Below are positions 36,625 to 45,290 of a DNA stretch of 64,000 nt, piece by piece. Position numbers and translations under genes: made by a program. Every line of letters starts with the position of its first letter. Position 1 is the first letter of the stretch. Location of the stretch: assembly GCA_013821425.1 (NCBI GenBank), contig JACDGV010000001.1, forward strand, positions 1 to 64,000, read 5' to 3'. The notes under the pieces were generated by a model. It was not told the DNA's origin, did not search any database, and saw only the letters and a list, made by a program, of their open reading frames with translations. Origin of the DNA: Nitrosospira sp. (GTDB lineage: Bacteria; Pseudomonadota; Gammaproteobacteria; Burkholderiales; Nitrosomonadaceae).

Positions 36625-38169
36625 TTATTCTGTTGTCATATACCTGCGCTTCGCAACATCAATTGCCCAAGGGAAGAGGAAACGCCGAAGTGGCAGGACC
36701 CAGGGAGGCTCGGGCTGATTAGCCCAGTCAAGAGTTGCGAACCTCTGTAGGGGCCGACGCAATGGGTCCAGGGCCTTGATTGAGTAACCTTTGGCCGCCA
36801 CTGCGCCAACAGCATCTTGAGCAAATTTAAAGATTTTGAAGAATATGCGGTCTAGGACCCGGTTTGCCAGAATCGTCGCGAACGGGCTGGGACCCAAGCG
36901 TGAGCGGTTCCGCCGGAGCCATCCGAGGTAGTCTCTCATGGACTGAGGCGTTAGAAATTGATCCATACTATTAGGCCAACTCGAGGCCGCCTTTTTCTTC
37001 CTGCCGAAGAGCTCCCGTGGCACACCGGCGCTCTCCACAATCCGCCGGCAAATTGGTCGGCTGTAATCGCCGCCAACATCCCATTTGGTCATAGATTCAT
37101 GGTTTGATAGCCGGATGATGTCCAATGATTGGCGGGCTCCCCAGAACGGGATTGGGCAGTGAAGGAAGTTTGCCCAGAGCCGATACTCGGTAAGAGAAAG
37201 GCCAGATGGATCGCCACGCACAATCTGTTCCGAAGCTCCTTCGGCGTCCTGGCCCCACACGACATCACCATGAAACCCTGTCAAAAGAACTCGTCCGCTT
37301 AATATTGATGCGGCAGCAGTGTATTGGACTTCCTCGCCCAGGCAATCCGCGGCAATATGAGGCACCTCGGGATGCATACCGCGCTTCCACAAGTCAATAT
37401 CAACCGTGTAAAGCTTGATACCTAGGTAGCACGCGATTTCATTGCCCGAATCCGTTGTCGGACCGGACTCCCTGCCGAAGGTAAATCCCTCCACGTCGGG
37501 CTGAACAGTTTTTGCTAACGCGCTTACGGTGGTTGAATCATAGCCTGAAGAAACGGTTGTAAGGAGGTTGAACGGGTGCCGGCGATTCCCGTCTGCACCG
37601 TTTAGTTGGATGCGCCTTAGCGTTCCGGCAAGGAAATCATGGTAGTGTTCAAAACTGGAAAAATCTCGAGTCATCCGCGGCTTGTCGATCCGACTGAGAG
37701 CCTGCCCATTCCACAGGAGATTATGGTAGTAGGTCAGGACTACATTACCCCCTGAACTTGGAACCTCGGCCTGATATCGATCGATCCCTTTCACGACGCT
37801 GTGAAAAGCAGCATGCCAGTTATGGTCAAGCAGAAAATCCAGTCTGGCAACAGCCGCGAGACAGGCCAGAGAATTCGAGACGAATACAGTTCCTGCCACC
37901 TCCAATGAGATCAGGCGATCTACGGTATTTCCGGCCGAAACAAAACAAATGTTTTTGTCTCGCTTCCGCCCCCCGCTACCCGCCACGATATCGGTACGAT
38001 CAAATCCACCATCGCTGAATTCCCCATCCCATGCTGCTTCACAAAACCAGTCCCCCGCAACCTCAACATTCGCCCCATGAGTTACGACAACTGCCTGTGT
38101 GCGGAGCTCGCATCGTGCCAGCCATGCTAACGGGGGCCAGGTCGGATTCGAGACAAATGATAGATTCAT
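36625..38169 (-). CDS. Asparagine-synthetase-like ATP pyrophosphatase, paralogue B
   Basis: This 514-residue paralogue of the downstream gene has the same layout. The N-terminal degenerate glutaminase-like part has DWFCEAAWDGEFSDGGFDRT and SNSLACLAAV, the PP-loop LTTVSSGYDSTTVSALA, the HGD element LLTGFHGDVVWG, and the shared block SGLSLTEYRLWANFLHCPIP. No N-terminal Cys is present, so glutamine hydrolysis is unlikely. A longer start at 38208 exists. The ATG at 38169 is chosen because MNLSFVSNPTWPPLAWLARC then aligns end to end with the N-terminus of the paralogue. It lies 56 bp after the ATP-grasp gene in the same direction. The substrate is unknown; a carboxylate such as a uronic acid is a guess from context. 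Confidence 0.82.
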   Translation of the reverse strand: MNLSFVSNPTWPPLAWLARCELRTQAVVVTHGANVEVAGDWFCEAAWDGEFSDGGFDRTDIVAGSGGRKRDKNICFVSAGNTVDRLISLEVAGTVFVSNSLACLAAVARLDFLLDHNWHAAFHSVVKGIDRYQAEVPSSGGNVVLTYYHNLLWNGQALSRIDKPRMTRDFSSFEHYHDFLAGTLRRIQLNGADGNRRHPFNLLTTVSSGYDSTTVSALAKTVQPDVEGFTFGRESGPTTDSGNEIACYLGIKLYTVDIDLWKRGMHPEVPHIAADCLGEEVQYTAAASILSGRVLLTGFHGDVVWGQDAEGASEQIVRGDPSGLSLTEYRLWANFLHCPIPFWGARQSLDIIRLSNHESMTKWDVGGDYSRPICRRIVESAGVPRELFGRKKKAASSWPNSMDQFLTPQSMRDYLGWLRRNRSRLGPSPFATILANRVLDRIFFKIFKFAQDAVGAVAAKGYSIKALDPLRRPLQRFATLDWANQPEPPWVLPLRRFLFPWAIDVAKRRYMTTE

Positions 38170-38225
38170 GGAATGGGTCCCGTCATAAGAAAGCTGTTCA
38201 CCAAACATATGTAAGAAAAATCGCC

Positions 38226-39275
38226 TTAATCGCCAGCCCTGAGAATACCAAGGCGTGTAACAAAATCCGCCCAGATCGCATCTTCAGGTCGCATTTGGCC
38301 TGCAACCCAAACAAGCTGTTTAGAGACACTATTCAGTTCCCAGTGTCCTGGGCATGCCGCAATGGCCCATCCTTCATAGTAATAACTGATTTCCGCAATC
38401 ACGGGCTCGTCATTCCGGCGGAGCACGTCGACAGCCAGTGATTGAGTCTGGAGTACCCTTGCTGTTTCAAAAGCAAGCAGGATCGCATCTTCGGCGATTT
38501 GCGAAGGATCCCAATCGATCCTACCGCTACCGCTTGCACGGAAATCGTTGGGTCGATTATGTCGGCGGAAGGCGAAAGCCCGATTGCCAATTATGGTGAT
38601 CCGGATATCAAAATTATTCCCTGGTAAAAACTCTTGAAACAGTAAACTGCCTTTATGAAATTCATCATTATTTTTTTTGCAAGTAACTATACGAAATGCT
38701 TCCAGAAAACGGCCCGCCAGCCAGCGGAAAGGAAGGTTGGGAGGCGGCAGAGTATGCATTCCGGAGTCAAGAAGCTCTTTAACGCATCGCCGCGCGTCCC
38801 GCGGATTGCGCACCAGTTCCACATTCCGTGAGGTTATTCCGGAAGCAAGTTTCAGCACCAACGGATATGTAGCTGAAGATAAAAATTCTTCCGCAGGACG
38901 TCGCCACCAAAGTACCCAAGTTTTAGGAATCGGAATACGCGTTGCGCTCAACAAATAATACTGAGCTACCTTGTCGTCGAAATGCCAGATGGTATTAAGA
39001 TTGGGAAATGTTGGCATTTTACTTATGTGTGCAAGGGACGCAATAATCCGGCGTCCGGGTCTGCTTACGGGTATGGGTTGGCCAAACCACCACATGAGCG
39101 CACTGCAACCGTTAAGCTGTTCAAAGTAGTTTTCCGAACTCGAATTAATATCAACTTTCCGTGTCGCAATGCCCTGCTGGTAGGCCAGCTCATGCCAGCG
39201 CGCCGAGAAGGATTGGTAACGGCCGCTAGAGAGCTGTAAATTATCTTCATGAATTGCAATGGTTGGTTTGTTCAT
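38226..39275 (-). CDS. ATP-grasp-like ligase
   Basis: This 349-residue protein has the ATP-grasp outline. A pre-grasp part (KPTIAIHEDNLQLSS to FEQLNGCSALMWWFGQP) is followed by WHFDDKVAQYYLLSATRIPIP, typical of the linker before the ATP lid. Then come TYPLVLKLASGITSRNVELV (a Lys for ATP), FQEFLPGNNFDIRITIIGNRA with the Asp-Arg pair, and LAVDVLRRNDEPVIAEISYY, where an acidic residue for metal lies. ATP-grasp enzymes join a carboxylate to an amine or thiol through an acyl phosphate. The ATG at 39275 is preferred over 39374, since a GAGG site precedes it. It is 56-100 bp ahead of the AsnB-like pair on the same strand, suggesting joint action. Confidence 0.82.
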   Translation of the reverse strand: MNKPTIAIHEDNLQLSSGRYQSFSARWHELAYQQGIATRKVDINSSSENYFEQLNGCSALMWWFGQPIPVSRPGRRIIASLAHISKMPTFPNLNTIWHFDDKVAQYYLLSATRIPIPKTWVLWWRRPAEEFLSSATYPLVLKLASGITSRNVELVRNPRDARRCVKELLDSGMHTLPPPNLPFRWLAGRFLEAFRIVTCKKNNDEFHKGSLLFQEFLPGNNFDIRITIIGNRAFAFRRHNRPNDFRASGSGRIDWDPSQIAEDAILLAFETARVLQTQSLAVDVLRRNDEPVIAEISYYYEGWAIAACPGHWELNSVSKQLVWVAGQMRPEDAIWADFVTRLGILRAGD

Positions 39276-39523
39276 GTAAACCTCATTGTATCGATGCTCA
39301 AAAGCGGCAAAGCATCCATCCAGTTTTTGGATAAACCCATCTTCCCAGCTACAGGAACTCGTTGAGAGCAGCAATGCGCTGATTGACGACCGTACTCATG
39401 GATGCCATCCTCCGCAAACTCAGATACTCGTACTGACTGAGTCGATACTGCCTTTCCGCTTCACGCAACTGCTTCTGTTAATGTCCAGAAGCCCTTTTCC
39501 TTGCCGCCACCCAAAGGAACGCT

Positions 39524-40993
39524 TCACCCCGCTGCCGATTTCGCCCGCTTGAGTACTAGAATACTTCGTAGCATCTCGAGCACTTCATTTGTCCCTTTGC
39601 GATTTAACCCGAATGACGTGCCGCAGTAGGCCAGCGCGCCTACCGCAATAAGAACGCATAGGCGCAGCACCCCGCCCTGCCCCTCCATAAAAAAGTAGCG
39701 CGTTGCGGTTACGGCAATGTACATGAAGAAACCAGCGCTTAGCGCGGGCATCATCGCCTTTAGAAGCTGACGCAGGGTCAGGCCAAGCACGGGCAGGCTC
39801 CTCAGCATGGCTTGCGTAAACAGCAGGGGCGAGGCAATGAGCCACGTCAGGCTTATGCCAAGCAACCCCCACTTGACGCCGATAAGAAATGCGACAGGTA
39901 AAATCACTGCTGCGTAGATCGAGTTTATTAGCATGATATCGGACCGGCCCATTCCCTGAATGGCGGATGGCAAAAAATTGGCGATCATCCGCAGGGGCAT
40001 TATCAGGCCCAGTACCTGTAGCGGGATAACGGAAGGCATCCACTTGGGGCCAAGGATCACCTCGACGATTTCGGGAGCGATGCTGGACATGCCCCACATT
40101 AGTGGAAAGGCGAAGAAACTCAGGATCCGGGTGCCGAGCAGCACGTTCTCGCCCACCTTGGCGACATCGTACTGCATGCGTGAGAAGGTCGGAAACGCAA
40201 CCTGGTTGATGATGCCCAGCACCCGTTGATGGGGCATCGAGGCCAGATGCATGGCTACCGCGTAGAAACCGGTGGCTTCCTTGCCCAGCATTCTTCCACA
40301 GATGATCATATCGATCTGCGTATAAAACAGCCACAACAACTGCGAAGCCGTGACCTGGCCGCCGAAGCGCAGCAGTGCGCGCATCCCCCGCACGGAAAAT
40401 TCCGGCCACCGCAGGAAAGGCGAAATCCAGTTGAGCCCAATGGTTTTCCACGCCTGGCTGACTAGCGTTCCGGCAACCAGAGCCCAGACCCCCACCCCTG
40501 CAAAAGCCAGGGCCAGCGTGGTGACGCTGGCAGTAACGGTTGCCGACAGGTCCAGCAGCGAGCGTTTGCGGAATTCCATCCGGCGTTGCAACTGAGCGTT
40601 CGGGATGACAGCAAACGCAGCCAGTACGAATTGCAGGGTAAGAACGCGGATTACGTCAGTTACTCGCGTCTCACCATAAAAATCGGCGATGAACGGCGCG
40701 GCAAGCACCAGGACGCCGGCCAGCGCAAAGTGAATGACAAGCGTCGCGCCGAAAACTCGGGGGAGGAGCGATTCGTCGTCGTCCGCCTGCTGGATGACCG
40801 CGGCACCAAGACCGAACTCGGAGAACGCCGCGAAAAACATGACGAACACCGTGGACATCGCAAGGAGCCCATAATCCTCCGGCGTCAGAAGCCGGATCAC
40901 GACAAGGGTGATGGCCCAGGTGATCACCTGGCTTGCCAGCCTCGCGCTGGCGTTCCAGCGAAAGCCCGAGAAGGCTTGCTCGCGTAATGTCAT
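39524..40993 (-). CDS. Wzx/WzxC-type polysaccharide flippase (MOP superfamily)
   Basis: This 489-residue integral membrane protein has 12-14 hydrophobic segments and the family N-terminus: SGFRWNASARLASQVITWAI, then VVIRLLTPEDYGLLAMSTVF and GLGAAVIQQAD. GVWALVAGTLVSQAWKTIGL and the WMPSVIPLQVLGLIMPLRMI region are also typical of WzxC/RfbX-like flippases. It should translocate the undecaprenyl-linked repeat unit across the inner membrane. It is probably the first gene of the minus-strand run with the ATP-grasp and AsnB-like genes, though a 248-bp gap without genes separates it from them. Confidence 0.9.
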   Translation of the reverse strand: MTLREQAFSGFRWNASARLASQVITWAITLVVIRLLTPEDYGLLAMSTVFVMFFAAFSEFGLGAAVIQQADDDESLLPRVFGATLVIHFALAGVLVLAAPFIADFYGETRVTDVIRVLTLQFVLAAFAVIPNAQLQRRMEFRKRSLLDLSATVTASVTTLALAFAGVGVWALVAGTLVSQAWKTIGLNWISPFLRWPEFSVRGMRALLRFGGQVTASQLLWLFYTQIDMIICGRMLGKEATGFYAVAMHLASMPHQRVLGIINQVAFPTFSRMQYDVAKVGENVLLGTRILSFFAFPLMWGMSSIAPEIVEVILGPKWMPSVIPLQVLGLIMPLRMIANFLPSAIQGMGRSDIMLINSIYAAVILPVAFLIGVKWGLLGISLTWLIASPLLFTQAMLRSLPVLGLTLRQLLKAMMPALSAGFFMYIAVTATRYFFMEGQGGVLRLCVLIAVGALAYCGTSFGLNRKGTNEVLEMLRSILVLKRAKSAAG

Positions 40994-41543
40994 GGGTGGT
41001 GCAAAAGAAACAACTTCTTGTCCCCGAGGGGATGGTCAATGTAACCCGCAATTGTGTCATGTTCTCGCTTCTTCTCGCGAACAGTTTTAACAATCCTGAC
41101 CTGCATCGTGCGCTGACCTGGATCGTGCGGGCTAAGGGGTGTCATAAACTCTGTTTCCGATAATCCCTACTCATGTCAGCGACAATGTTTTTTACCCGTT
41201 TTCGGCTACTGCCCGATGGTTTCGGTTCGGGCATCATGGGATCGGTAACGGCCGAGCGCTTGCGCGCCCGACCTAGCCCATAATAGGGATAAAAACCCGG
41301 ACGCCACGGTGGTGTATGACTCTCTGTTCGTGCACTGTCCTGTTAACGGAGATAATCGGGATAATCTTAGTATAATTCCGTCCGGAGCTATAGAATTTGG
41401 TGTGTATGCCGTTATATGGCCACATGAACATGCATGCATGCGGTTAGACGTGCCGATAGATCTACGGAACGTCAAAGGTGTTCTGGTTCTGGTCATATTA
41501 ATTTCCAACTTGCCAATCTTGTTCTAATTCATCAGCAACTGTC
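40994..41543. other. Divergent intergenic region between flippase and third AsnB-like gene
   Basis: These 550 bp hold no credible gene. They must supply promoters in both directions. A TATAAT hexamer lies at about 41371-41376 on the plus strand, behind the short repeated words GATAATCGGGATAATC, but without a matching -35. ATGCATGCATGC near 41431-41442 is a self-complementary run of unknown meaning. Confidence 0.5.
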
Positions 41544-43307
41544 ATGTCAATTTTCGCGGGAGCTTTTGCGCTCCAGCCCAATCGAGCGATACCGGCAACT
41601 CTCATTGATGAGCTTCGTGCCGCGCTATCGCGCCATCCTGGAGACGTAGATGTCGGGTCCGAGTTCATCAACGACGGAATTTTCATTGCCAAGATAGACG
41701 TAGGTGCGCTGTGCGAGCCAGGGGAATATTCAGATGATGTGGTGACAGCCTATGTGGCCGGTGACCCCATCCTGCAGTCCGGCCCGGGTGCGTCGCCGGT
41801 ATCACGAGCTGATAGCCTACAGGTTTTGGCTCAGGATGTTGCGGCCGGGCAAGACGACGCGTTGCGCTCCTGCCGTGGAACTTATTGCGCAGTCATCTAC
41901 GAGCGATCTCCCCGCAGGCTGCATCTTGTGACAGACAAGCTCGGCGTCCGGCCGCTTTATATGTGGATATTGCCAGATTACATTATATTCGCTACGGCAT
42001 TGCGGATACTGGAGGCTGTGACCTTCTCCAGGAAGTCCATAAATCGTCAGGGTGTGGCTGAGATCGCCTGCTTCGGCTACCCACTGGCGGATCGCACGCC
42101 CTACAGCAACATATTCTCGCTCCATGCAGGGGAATGGGTTAGTAGCGGCAACGGGAATCTGCTACGGAGGCGGTACTGGCGTCTGGACAGGGCGCAGCCG
42201 CCTGCGGCTTCTGGCATGGCGCCGCCCCAGCGGCTTTATCGACTGTTTGTTGACTCCGTAAAGGTTCGGCTGCGCCGGCAGACGACAGTCGCCGCATTTT
42301 TAAGCGGAGGACTGGATTCGCGGGCGATTGTTTCAGCTCTTAAGAGCGCCGGGGCAGATATTTTCACGGCCAATTTTGCTCCGCCTGGCAGCCAGGACCA
42401 GGTGTTTGGCCAGCTTGCTGCAGATCGGTTGGGAACGCACCATACGTATTTACAGCGAAGTTCCCTTGGGGAGGGAGATCCGTACAGCAAGGCGACGGTA
42501 GGGCTCTGGCTAGGCTCCGCAGACTATCTTGCCTGTAATCCACAGCGCCCAAGGGTGGTCTGGTCGGGCGATGGTGGTAGCGCCGGATTGGGCCATATAT
42601 ACCTTAATTCTGACATCGTTGCCGCGGCGCGGAGGGGAGACCTGTGGAGAGCAGCGAGGAAATTCCTGGCTTATAACCATTGGGGGCTCCAAGCAAAGCT
42701 CCTCAAGCCCCGAATCGCCGCCGAGCTTACCAGCATGGTAGACGACGGGATTCGTGCGGAGCTCGAATCGATCAAACCCGCTGACCCTGGCCGTATCTTA
42801 TACCTGTTCCTCATGCTGAACGACCAGCGGCGGCATATGTTTAATCATTTTGAGAACCTGGATTTGGCACGTATCGAATTCGAGATGCCATTCTTTGACG
42901 CCGATTTCGTGACAAGTATCATGCAGGAACCCATCGATTCCTTTCTTCGCCATAATTTTTATCTCGAATGGCTCAAATGCTTTCCAGCGGGCGTGTTGGA
43001 AACCCCATGGCAGGCGTATCCCAACCATATACCCTGCCCGCTTCCTCAACCAGAGGGATTGAGTTACCAATGGGGGGATCAGTATTCCGCCAACGACGTG
43101 AAGAGCCGCCGCCGGATAATGATCGAGACTGCCCGAACCCTGCTGCGCGAACCGCACTTTTCGCATGAGTATCTGGATTACAGGCGGATGAGACTTTCGA
43201 TGCTGCTCATGCGGTGGGGAAAAGCAGACCGTTCCTACCTCATGCATGTGCCGACCGTGCTATACCGTTACTGGTCCCGCACCGCCACTTCTGTCATCAG
43301 CAGCTGA
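41544..43307 (+). CDS. Asparagine-synthetase-like protein without glutaminase Cys
   Basis: This 587-residue AsnB-family protein is closer to standard AsnB than the tandem pair at 35104-38169. Its N-terminal domain has the class-II amidotransferase shape (RGTYCAVIYERSPRRLHLV, TDKLGVRPLYMW, FATALRILEAV) but starts MSIFAG, with Ser where the catalytic Cys would be. The synthetase domain has the canonical PP-loop AAFLSGGLDSRAIVSAL (near residue 250) and VWSGDGGSAGLGH in place of SGxGGDE. It may use free ammonia or another amine, or close an amide within one substrate as beta-lactam synthetases do. It heads the run of plus-strand genes that continues to the deacetylase. Confidence 0.85.
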   Translation: MSIFAGAFALQPNRAIPATLIDELRAALSRHPGDVDVGSEFINDGIFIAKIDVGALCEPGEYSDDVVTAYVAGDPILQSGPGASPVSRADSLQVLAQDVAAGQDDALRSCRGTYCAVIYERSPRRLHLVTDKLGVRPLYMWILPDYIIFATALRILEAVTFSRKSINRQGVAEIACFGYPLADRTPYSNIFSLHAGEWVSSGNGNLLRRRYWRLDRAQPPAASGMAPPQRLYRLFVDSVKVRLRRQTTVAAFLSGGLDSRAIVSALKSAGADIFTANFAPPGSQDQVFGQLAADRLGTHHTYLQRSSLGEGDPYSKATVGLWLGSADYLACNPQRPRVVWSGDGGSAGLGHIYLNSDIVAAARRGDLWRAARKFLAYNHWGLQAKLLKPRIAAELTSMVDDGIRAELESIKPADPGRILYLFLMLNDQRRHMFNHFENLDLARIEFEMPFFDADFVTSIMQEPIDSFLRHNFYLEWLKCFPAGVLETPWQAYPNHIPCPLPQPEGLSYQWGDQYSANDVKSRRRIMIETARTLLREPHFSHEYLDYRRMRLSMLLMRWGKADRSYLMHVPTVLYRYWSRTATSVISS

Positions 43308-43423
43308 CCCCATGGGTTATACTCGAATATTCATGATGCAGCCTCCGCCGCAACTCTCCATGAGCGCATTCCACTCCAAACTGCTATTGATGCAACCCAG
43401 CACATCATGCTGAGGGCCTGCCG

Positions 43424-44158
43424 ATGATTGAACAAGAGTTAAGAAATCTCGGCCTGAGTGACCGCGAATGTTTTCGGTTAAGCAGCACTTTTGAACTCAT
43501 TCCCCCGGATGCAAGAACTGCGCTGGAAATCGGTTTTTACGACCTGCGCGTAACCCGATTGTTGCGCAAGCGTCTTTCCGTGGTGAGTGTTGATCTTCCG
43601 AGGCCGGTAAGCGCGGAAGATAAATCGGGGCTGGTCTTTGCGGATATTCAGGCATTACCGTTTCCGTCGAAGACATTCGATGTCGTCTTTTGTACGGAAG
43701 TTCTTGAGCATCTTCCAGAAGGGGTATTAGAGCACGGAGTGCGCGAACTTGTACGTGTGGCTCGCAAGAGCTTGATCGTGTCGGTGCCGTTCCAGCAGCG
43801 CGTCTGGAATGAAATGTTCAAATGCGAGGATTGCGGTTTTACCGGTCACTCGATGGGCCATTTGCATTACTTTACCGAGGAAGACATTACCCGCCTGTTT
43901 CCTCAATACAACGTCGTCGAGCGGAGATTTATCGGCACGAGCAAAGGTTACGCGCCAGACTGGCTTTACGGTATTGCCCGCAAATATGGCAACGTGTGGG
44001 GTAATTACCAGTTCGGCAATTGTCCGCAATGCGGAAGAACCGACCGTGCGGTTCCACCAAACTGGTTTGGCCGAATTATCGAGAGAGTAATCTGGCGTGC
44101 GCACAAGCACGCGCCAACCCAGCCTTCATGGCTGCTAATGTCACTGGCTGCGGCCTGA
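43424..44158 (+). CDS. SAM-dependent methyltransferase with Cys-pair insertion
   Basis: This 244-residue class I methyltransferase has motif I as ALEIGFYDLRVTRLL, the acidic SVDLPRP, and FDVVFCTEVLEHLPEG as the core strand 4 region. Between the core and the C-terminus are the Cys pairs FKCEDCGFTGHS and FGNCPQCGRTDR, about 75 residues apart, which could bind a zinc ion. The target is unknown; its context suggests a sugar or lipid intermediate of the polysaccharide. It follows the AsnB-like gene after 116 bp and precedes the Gfo/Idh gene by 91 bp. Confidence 0.83.
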   Translation: MIEQELRNLGLSDRECFRLSSTFELIPPDARTALEIGFYDLRVTRLLRKRLSVVSVDLPRPVSAEDKSGLVFADIQALPFPSKTFDVVFCTEVLEHLPEGVLEHGVRELVRVARKSLIVSVPFQQRVWNEMFKCEDCGFTGHSMGHLHYFTEEDITRLFPQYNVVERRFIGTSKGYAPDWLYGIARKYGNVWGNYQFGNCPQCGRTDRAVPPNWFGRIIERVIWRAHKHAPTQPSWLLMSLAAA

Positions 44159-44249
44159 ACATCACTATGACAACGCAACAGCATACGCCCGGCAGGGCGA
44201 TGGCAGCAGATAATCCAGGTTTAGCTGAAGGAGCGGGGGAACCGCAAGC

Positions 44250-45290
44250 ATGACCGGTTCGTTTCGTCTTGCTATTATCGGGTCGGGCCTTATTACCCAG
44301 GCGTCCCATCTCCCCGCGGCCCTTGCGCTCCCGAAGGTTCAGGTCACGGCGATTATAGACCCAGCGCCGGCGCGGGCAGCGCAAGTTGCGGCGAGCTATG
44401 GCATTAGCCCGTTGATTTTTGGCAGTATCGACGATATGCAGAACGCGAAGGCATGTCAGATTGATGGAGCTGTCATTGCAACGCCCAACCACACTCACAA
44501 GGACCTTGCCATTCGCTGCCTGGAGGCCGGCATCTCCGTATTGATCGAAAAACCCCTCGCGAACAGCGTGGCTGACGGCCTGGCTATTGCAGAGGCGGCG
44601 GAACAAGCAGGACGGGTTGCCGCCGTTGGCTATTGGAGGCATTTTTCCGGGATAACGCCGCTATTGAAAGAGGTGGTTGATCAACAGTACTTCGGTACCG
44701 TAAAGCGATTTGTTCACCAGTTCGGCACGGAAGGCGGGTGGGCACCCTTGTCCGCATACAATCTCGATAGGCGTACAGCGGGCGGCGGCGTCCTGGTGGT
44801 TTCGGGATCTCATTTTATAGACCAACTCCTGTATTTGTGGGGGTATCCAGACACCGTTGAGTTTCGGGACGATTCCGCAGGTGGTCCGGAAGGGCACTGC
44901 GAAGCAGTATTTAACTTTGGCGGGGAATCGGGGCCGATCACCGGTATCGCCCGCTACTCAAAGACAACGCGGATTCCGGGAGGGTTAGTGCTGGAGACGG
45001 ATCGGGGTATTCTAACCGTAACGGAAAGCGGAGAAGGCAGCATAGAGTTCCGCGCGGCAGCCAGCCCGGGTATTGTGCAAACGATTAGCCGTGGCACGCG
45101 GACCGGAGCAGCGACCGATGAGTTTGTTCTCCAGTTACAGGATTTTGTGGACGCTTGCCTGGAAAGAAGACCTCCCAGGGTGACTGCCCGCCAGGGCATC
45201 GAATCTCTCCGGCTCATCGAGCTGCTCTACAGCCAGCGGAAGCCGATGGCGCAGGACTGGTATTCGGGCAGAGGGCACAAGGATGAGTAA
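44250..45290 (+). CDS. Gfo/Idh/MocA family oxidoreductase
   Basis: This 346-residue NAD(P)-dependent sugar oxidoreductase has a Rossmann N-terminus, AIIGSGLITQASHLPAAL, the loop GAVIATPNHTHKDLA, the catalytic Lys in ISVLIEKPLANSV, and a C-terminal beta-sheet domain with SGSHFIDQLLYLWGYP. Members oxidise or reduce a sugar or sugar nucleotide; the WlbA/WbpB branch acts on UDP-GlcNAcA, which TviB would provide here, but this is only a possibility. An ATG with an upstream GGAGCGGGGG is used. It overlaps the next gene (epimerase) by eight bases, suggesting consecutive steps in one pathway. Confidence 0.9.
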   Translation: MTGSFRLAIIGSGLITQASHLPAALALPKVQVTAIIDPAPARAAQVAASYGISPLIFGSIDDMQNAKACQIDGAVIATPNHTHKDLAIRCLEAGISVLIEKPLANSVADGLAIAEAAEQAGRVAAVGYWRHFSGITPLLKEVVDQQYFGTVKRFVHQFGTEGGWAPLSAYNLDRRTAGGGVLVVSGSHFIDQLLYLWGYPDTVEFRDDSAGGPEGHCEAVFNFGGESGPITGIARYSKTTRIPGGLVLETDRGILTVTESGEGSIEFRAAASPGIVQTISRGTRTGAATDEFVLQLQDFVDACLERRPPRVTARQGIESLRLIELLYSQRKPMAQDWYSGRGHKDE

